From an uncultured Oceanospirillaceae bacterium (GTDB lineage: Bacteria > Pseudomonadota > Gammaproteobacteria > Pseudomonadales > Balneatricaceae), in the NCBI GenBank assembly GCA_946221045.1, contig CAMIIY010000051.1, positions 1 through 9,532 of the forward strand: 9,532 nucleotides of DNA. Direction: 5' to 3'. This document shows, one piece after another, positions 7,341-9,532 of this stretch. The translations under genes were made by a program, and so were the position numbers. The notes beneath the pieces are model-generated. The model saw nothing but the letters and a program-made list of their open reading frames with translations. It did no database searches and was not told the DNA's origin. The first letter of the stretch is position 1; each line of letters begins with the position of its first letter.

Positions 7341-8129
7341 GTGTCAGTGAAAAAAACACAGTTCTGGTACCGCGTCAGGGTGTTTGTTTTATTACTGATT
7401 TTGCTGGTGGTATCGCTCAATAGCTGGCTGTCCCGTTCCCGCACGACCGACTGGCAAGAAACACTCTGGGTCGTGATTTATCCGATCAATGCCGATCAGC
7501 GGGCTGACACCCGGGGTTACCTGCATGCGCTGCAGGCCGATCATTTCGATGAAATTGAACAGTTTCTGAGCCGTGAAGCGAATCGTTACGGGATATTGCT
7601 GCAGCACCCCATCGAGATCCATCTGGCAGAGGTGGTTGAAAATGAACCGCCGGCTGTTCCTGAGAATGCCAGCATTCTGGACAGTGTCTGGTGGAGTCTG
7701 CGCTTTCGTTACTGGGCCTGGCGTAACAGTGCCTGGCAGGGGCCTGAGCCTGATATCCGCATATTTATGCGCCTTTTTTCACCGCAAAACCGGACTGTGC
7801 TGGAACATTCTCTGGGTTTGCAAAAAGGGATGATTGGTCTGGTTAACGGCTTTGCCAGTGTGGATTTTCAGTCGCTGAACAACTTTGTCACGCTGCATGA
7901 AATTCTGCATACCCTGGGGGCCACCGATAAATATGACCCGTACACGCTACAGCCGCACTGGCCGCAGGGTTATGCGGACCCCTATCAGGACCCGCTGCTG
8001 CCACAGTTCAGAGCCGAAATTATGGGCGGGCGAATACCTCAGAATGAGCAGTTCTCGCTGATGCCTGACTCTCTGGACAGCAGTGTGGTTGGCCCGCAAA
8101 CGGCGCAGGAGATTAACTGGCTCAATTAA
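7341..8129 (+). CDS. Membrane-anchored putative zinc metalloprotease (HExxHxxGxxD)
   Basis: I do not recognise a named family. The 262-residue protein begins with a basic stretch and one hydrophobic helix (about 14-30), so it is probably anchored in the inner membrane with its body in the periplasm, or released by signal cleavage. The motif HEILHTLGATD gives His186, Glu187, His190, Gly193 and Asp196. This is the HExxHxxGxxD zinc site of metzincin-like peptidases in which Asp replaces the third His, as in snapalysin. Met228 in EIMGGRIP, about 38 residues later, could be the metzincin Met-turn. The middle (about 105-135) is tryptophan-rich. GTG at 7341 has AGGAG 5 bases upstream, beginning at the last base of the yqaA stop. 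It is third in the recQ operon, and its end overlaps the opposing DUF302 gene. Protease activity is inferred from the motif only. Confidence 0.75.
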   Translation: MSVKKTQFWYRVRVFVLLLILLVVSLNSWLSRSRTTDWQETLWVVIYPINADQRADTRGYLHALQADHFDEIEQFLSREANRYGILLQHPIEIHLAEVVENEPPAVPENASILDSVWWSLRFRYWAWRNSAWQGPEPDIRIFMRLFSPQNRTVLEHSLGLQKGMIGLVNGFASVDFQSLNNFVTLHEILHTLGATDKYDPYTLQPHWPQGYADPYQDPLLPQFRAEIMGGRIPQNEQFSLMPDSLDSSVVGPQTAQEINWLN

Positions 8130-8598
8130 CGGCTATCGCGCCGGTTGCTTTGAGGGCTTTGATCAGGTCTGCCTCCAGTTCAATCAGGATTTTTTGTGCC
8201 GGGCTTTCAGGCTTAATCGCTGAGGGCCTGAGCATCATGATTTGCGTCTGATCACCTTTTTGCAGCAAGGTAAGAGAGAGCGGGCACAGTGCTGCCATTT
8301 CCGGATCAAGATTTAACACCTGATTAACATACCAGGGATTACAGAACACCAGACTGCGGATTTCACTGAAGCCGTTGCGGTTATAGTCCTCGCCCCAACG
8401 CTCCTTAAAGCTGGCGATTGAGCCGCCAATATTGGGTTCAAAAATTACATAAAAACGCTGGGCTTCGAGTTGGCTGTGGATTTCAACATAATTGCCGTCA
8501 TAGTCACCTTCCAGTGTCATATGCAGAATGCTGTCAGCCTGACTGAAATTGCTCATCAACAGGGTCAGAAATAACAGGGTATTCAGGATTCTGTGCAT
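8122..8598 (-). CDS. Secreted DUF302-family protein
   Basis: Probable periplasmic protein of unknown function. The 158-residue product starts with a signal peptide: a short basic start, hydrophobic core LLFLTLLM (8-15) and a likely cleavage after SQA (residue 21). The rest fits the DUF302 pattern. Residues about 36-53 resemble the opening helix and strand (VEIHSQLEAQRFYVIFE). SLVFCNPWYVNQVLNLDP (82-99) carries the hallmark CNP with Cys86, LCPLSLTL follows at 104-111 with Cys105, and MMLRP ends the core near 125. The two cysteines could form a disulfide after export; that is inference. The ATG at 8598 has a strong AAGGAG 6 bases upstream, so the longer open frame to 8787 is not used. Its last 8 bases overlap the end of the facing metalloprotease gene, and no terminator is visible between them. 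Confidence 0.8.
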   Translation of the reverse strand: MHRILNTLLFLTLLMSNFSQADSILHMTLEGDYDGNYVEIHSQLEAQRFYVIFEPNIGGSIASFKERWGEDYNRNGFSEIRSLVFCNPWYVNQVLNLDPEMAALCPLSLTLLQKGDQTQIMMLRPSAIKPESPAQKILIELEADLIKALKATGAIAVN

Positions 8599-8700
8599 AG
8601 CCGGCTCCTTGGAGGTGCTTTTTTCGTCAGTGTAGCAGAGAGATCTCTGGTATCGGCAATCTGCTTTTTTATACCGGTACAGCAGCATGATTCGCCGCCG

Positions 8701-8734
8701 GGTTAAAGCCTGAGGTATAATGCGCGCCTTAACC
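8701..8734 (+). promoter_or_regulatory. Candidate ttcA promoter inside an inverted repeat
   Basis: TATAAT (8716-8721) is a perfect -10 hexamer 32 bases before the ttcA ATG. There is no good -35 at 16-18 bases upstream, where the sequence is GC-rich. The -10 lies near the centre of the inverted repeat GGTTAA (8701-8706) / TTAACC (8729-8734), whose arms extend to 8 of 10 pairs. A bound regulator could activate or block here. Confidence 0.5.
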
Positions 8735-8752
8735 AGCGAGATTGGCAGCATA

Positions 8753-9532
8753 ATGGAACAGACTCTCCACACCTCCGATTCTGACACTACCTTGGCGATG
8801 ACTGAAGCGGAGAAAAAACAGAAAATCCGTCTTAATAAGTTGCAGAAACGCCTGCGGCGCGAGATGGGTCAGGCGATTGAAGCCTTCAATATGATTGAAG
8901 AGGGCGACAAGGTTATGGTCTGTCTGTCAGGGGGCAAGGACTCCTATACCCTGCTGGATATTCTGATGAACCTTCAGCGCAGCGCTCCGGTTCAGTTTGA
9001 GCTGGTGGCGGTGAATCTGGATCAGAAACAGCCGGGATTTCCGGAAGAGGTTTTGCCCGCTTATCTGGCTGATTTGGGTGTGCCTTTTCATATTATCGAA
9101 CGGGATACGTATTCGGTTGTGAAAGAGCTGGTGCCTGAAGGTAAAACCACCTGTGGCTTATGTTCCCGTCTGCGCCGAGGGACACTCTATGGTTTTGCCG
9201 ATGAAATCGGTGCCAACAAAATCGCCCTGGGCCATCACCGGGATGACATTCTGGAAACCCTGTTTCTGAATATGTTTTACGGTGGCCGGCTTAAAGCCAT
9301 GCCTCCTAAACTGGTATCAGATGACGGAAAAAATATGGTGATTCGTCCATTGGCGTTTTCCCGGGAAAAAGATATTAGTGCCTATTCAGAGCTGAAGCAG
9401 TTTCCTATTATCCCCTGTAACCTTTGCGGTTCTCAGGAAAATCTGCAGCGTCAGGTGATCAAGGAGATGCTGCAGAGCTGGGATAAGTCCCATCCCGGCC
9501 GGTTGGAAACCATGTTCAGAGCGCTGCAGCAT
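8753..9532 (+). CDS. ttcA: tRNA 2-thiocytidine(32) synthetase TtcA (partial, 3' end cut by window)
   Basis: Fe-S-dependent enzyme that thiolates cytidine 32 of certain tRNAs, using ATP to activate the base. The 260 visible codons include the PP-loop SGGKDS (59-64), the CGLC pair Cys134/Cys137, and PCNLC with Cys222/Cys225. In E. coli TtcA the first pair and the Cys222 equivalent hold the iron-sulfur cluster, with the same relative spacing within a few residues. [19 protein letters not shown] (160-178) and [12 protein letters not shown] (197-208) are also typical of the family. E. coli TtcA has about 311 residues, so roughly 50 are missing past the window edge. The ATG at 8753 is preceded by only a weak GCGAG site. 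The first ~20 residues are slightly longer than in E. coli and poorly conserved. It diverges from the DUF302 gene across about 154 bases. Confidence 0.96.
   Translation, partial: MEQTLHTSDSDTTLAMTEAEKKQKIRLNKLQKRLRREMGQAIEAFNMIEEGDKVMVCLSGGKDSYTLLDILMNLQRSAPVQFELVAVNLDQKQPGFPEEVLPAYLADLGVPFHIIERDTYSVVKELVPEGKTTCGLCSRLRRGTLYGFADEIGANKIALGHHRDDILETLFLNMFYGGRLKAMPPKLVSDDGKNMVIRPLAFSREKDISAYSELKQFPIIPCNLCGSQENLQRQVIKEMLQSWDKSHPGRLETMFRALQH

Noticed and set aside
8639..8648. Palindrome AGAGATCTCT in the DUF302/ttcA gap
   Set aside because: Short, no loop and not aligned with a clear promoter on either strand; expected by chance at this length.

Overview
The window looks like a chromosomal segment of a gammaproteobacterium. 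TtcA, YqaA, a SlyB lipoprotein and a YecA/UPF0149 protein together are typical of that class. Base composition is moderate and even. The genus cannot be fixed from the sequence alone; a marine Oceanospirillales-type bacterium is only a guess. There are nine protein genes, one of them cut by the right edge. I see no tRNA, rRNA, insertion sequence, phage gene, CRISPR array or sign of recent transfer.

Layout, left to right. (1) A DNA alkylation-repair methyltransferase (ogt, minus strand) diverges from a three-gene plus-strand cluster: a fused ABC exporter (TTG start), a phospholipase-D-fold protein of the cardiolipin synthase type, and the glycine-zipper outer-membrane lipoprotein SlyB. The cluster ends at a strong hairpin terminator that also serves the facing gene. 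(2) A YecA-family protein without the usual C-terminal zinc motif (minus) diverges from recQ (plus). recQ heads a tight operon: recQ overlaps yqaA by ATGA, and 9 bases later comes a membrane-anchored putative zinc metalloprotease. (3) The metalloprotease gene meets a secreted DUF302-family protein (minus) tail to tail with an 8-base overlap. (4) ttcA, for tRNA 2-thiocytidine synthesis, starts divergently from the DUF302 gene and runs off the right end.

How the genes may work together. The exporter, PLD enzyme and SlyB all point to the cell envelope and lipids. Tight spacing, and a slyB ribosome site overlapping the previous stop codon, suggest co-expression. Ogt and RecQ are DNA-repair proteins, but they sit in separate transcription units. 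The recQ operon mixes a helicase with two membrane proteins of unclear function.

Most of the window is ordinary housekeeping DNA, and I do not see a clear new defence or mobile system. The best leads are the HExxHxxGxxD membrane metalloprotease in the recQ operon, the exporter/PLD/SlyB cluster, and two promoter regions with dyad symmetry (recQ/yecA and ttcA).
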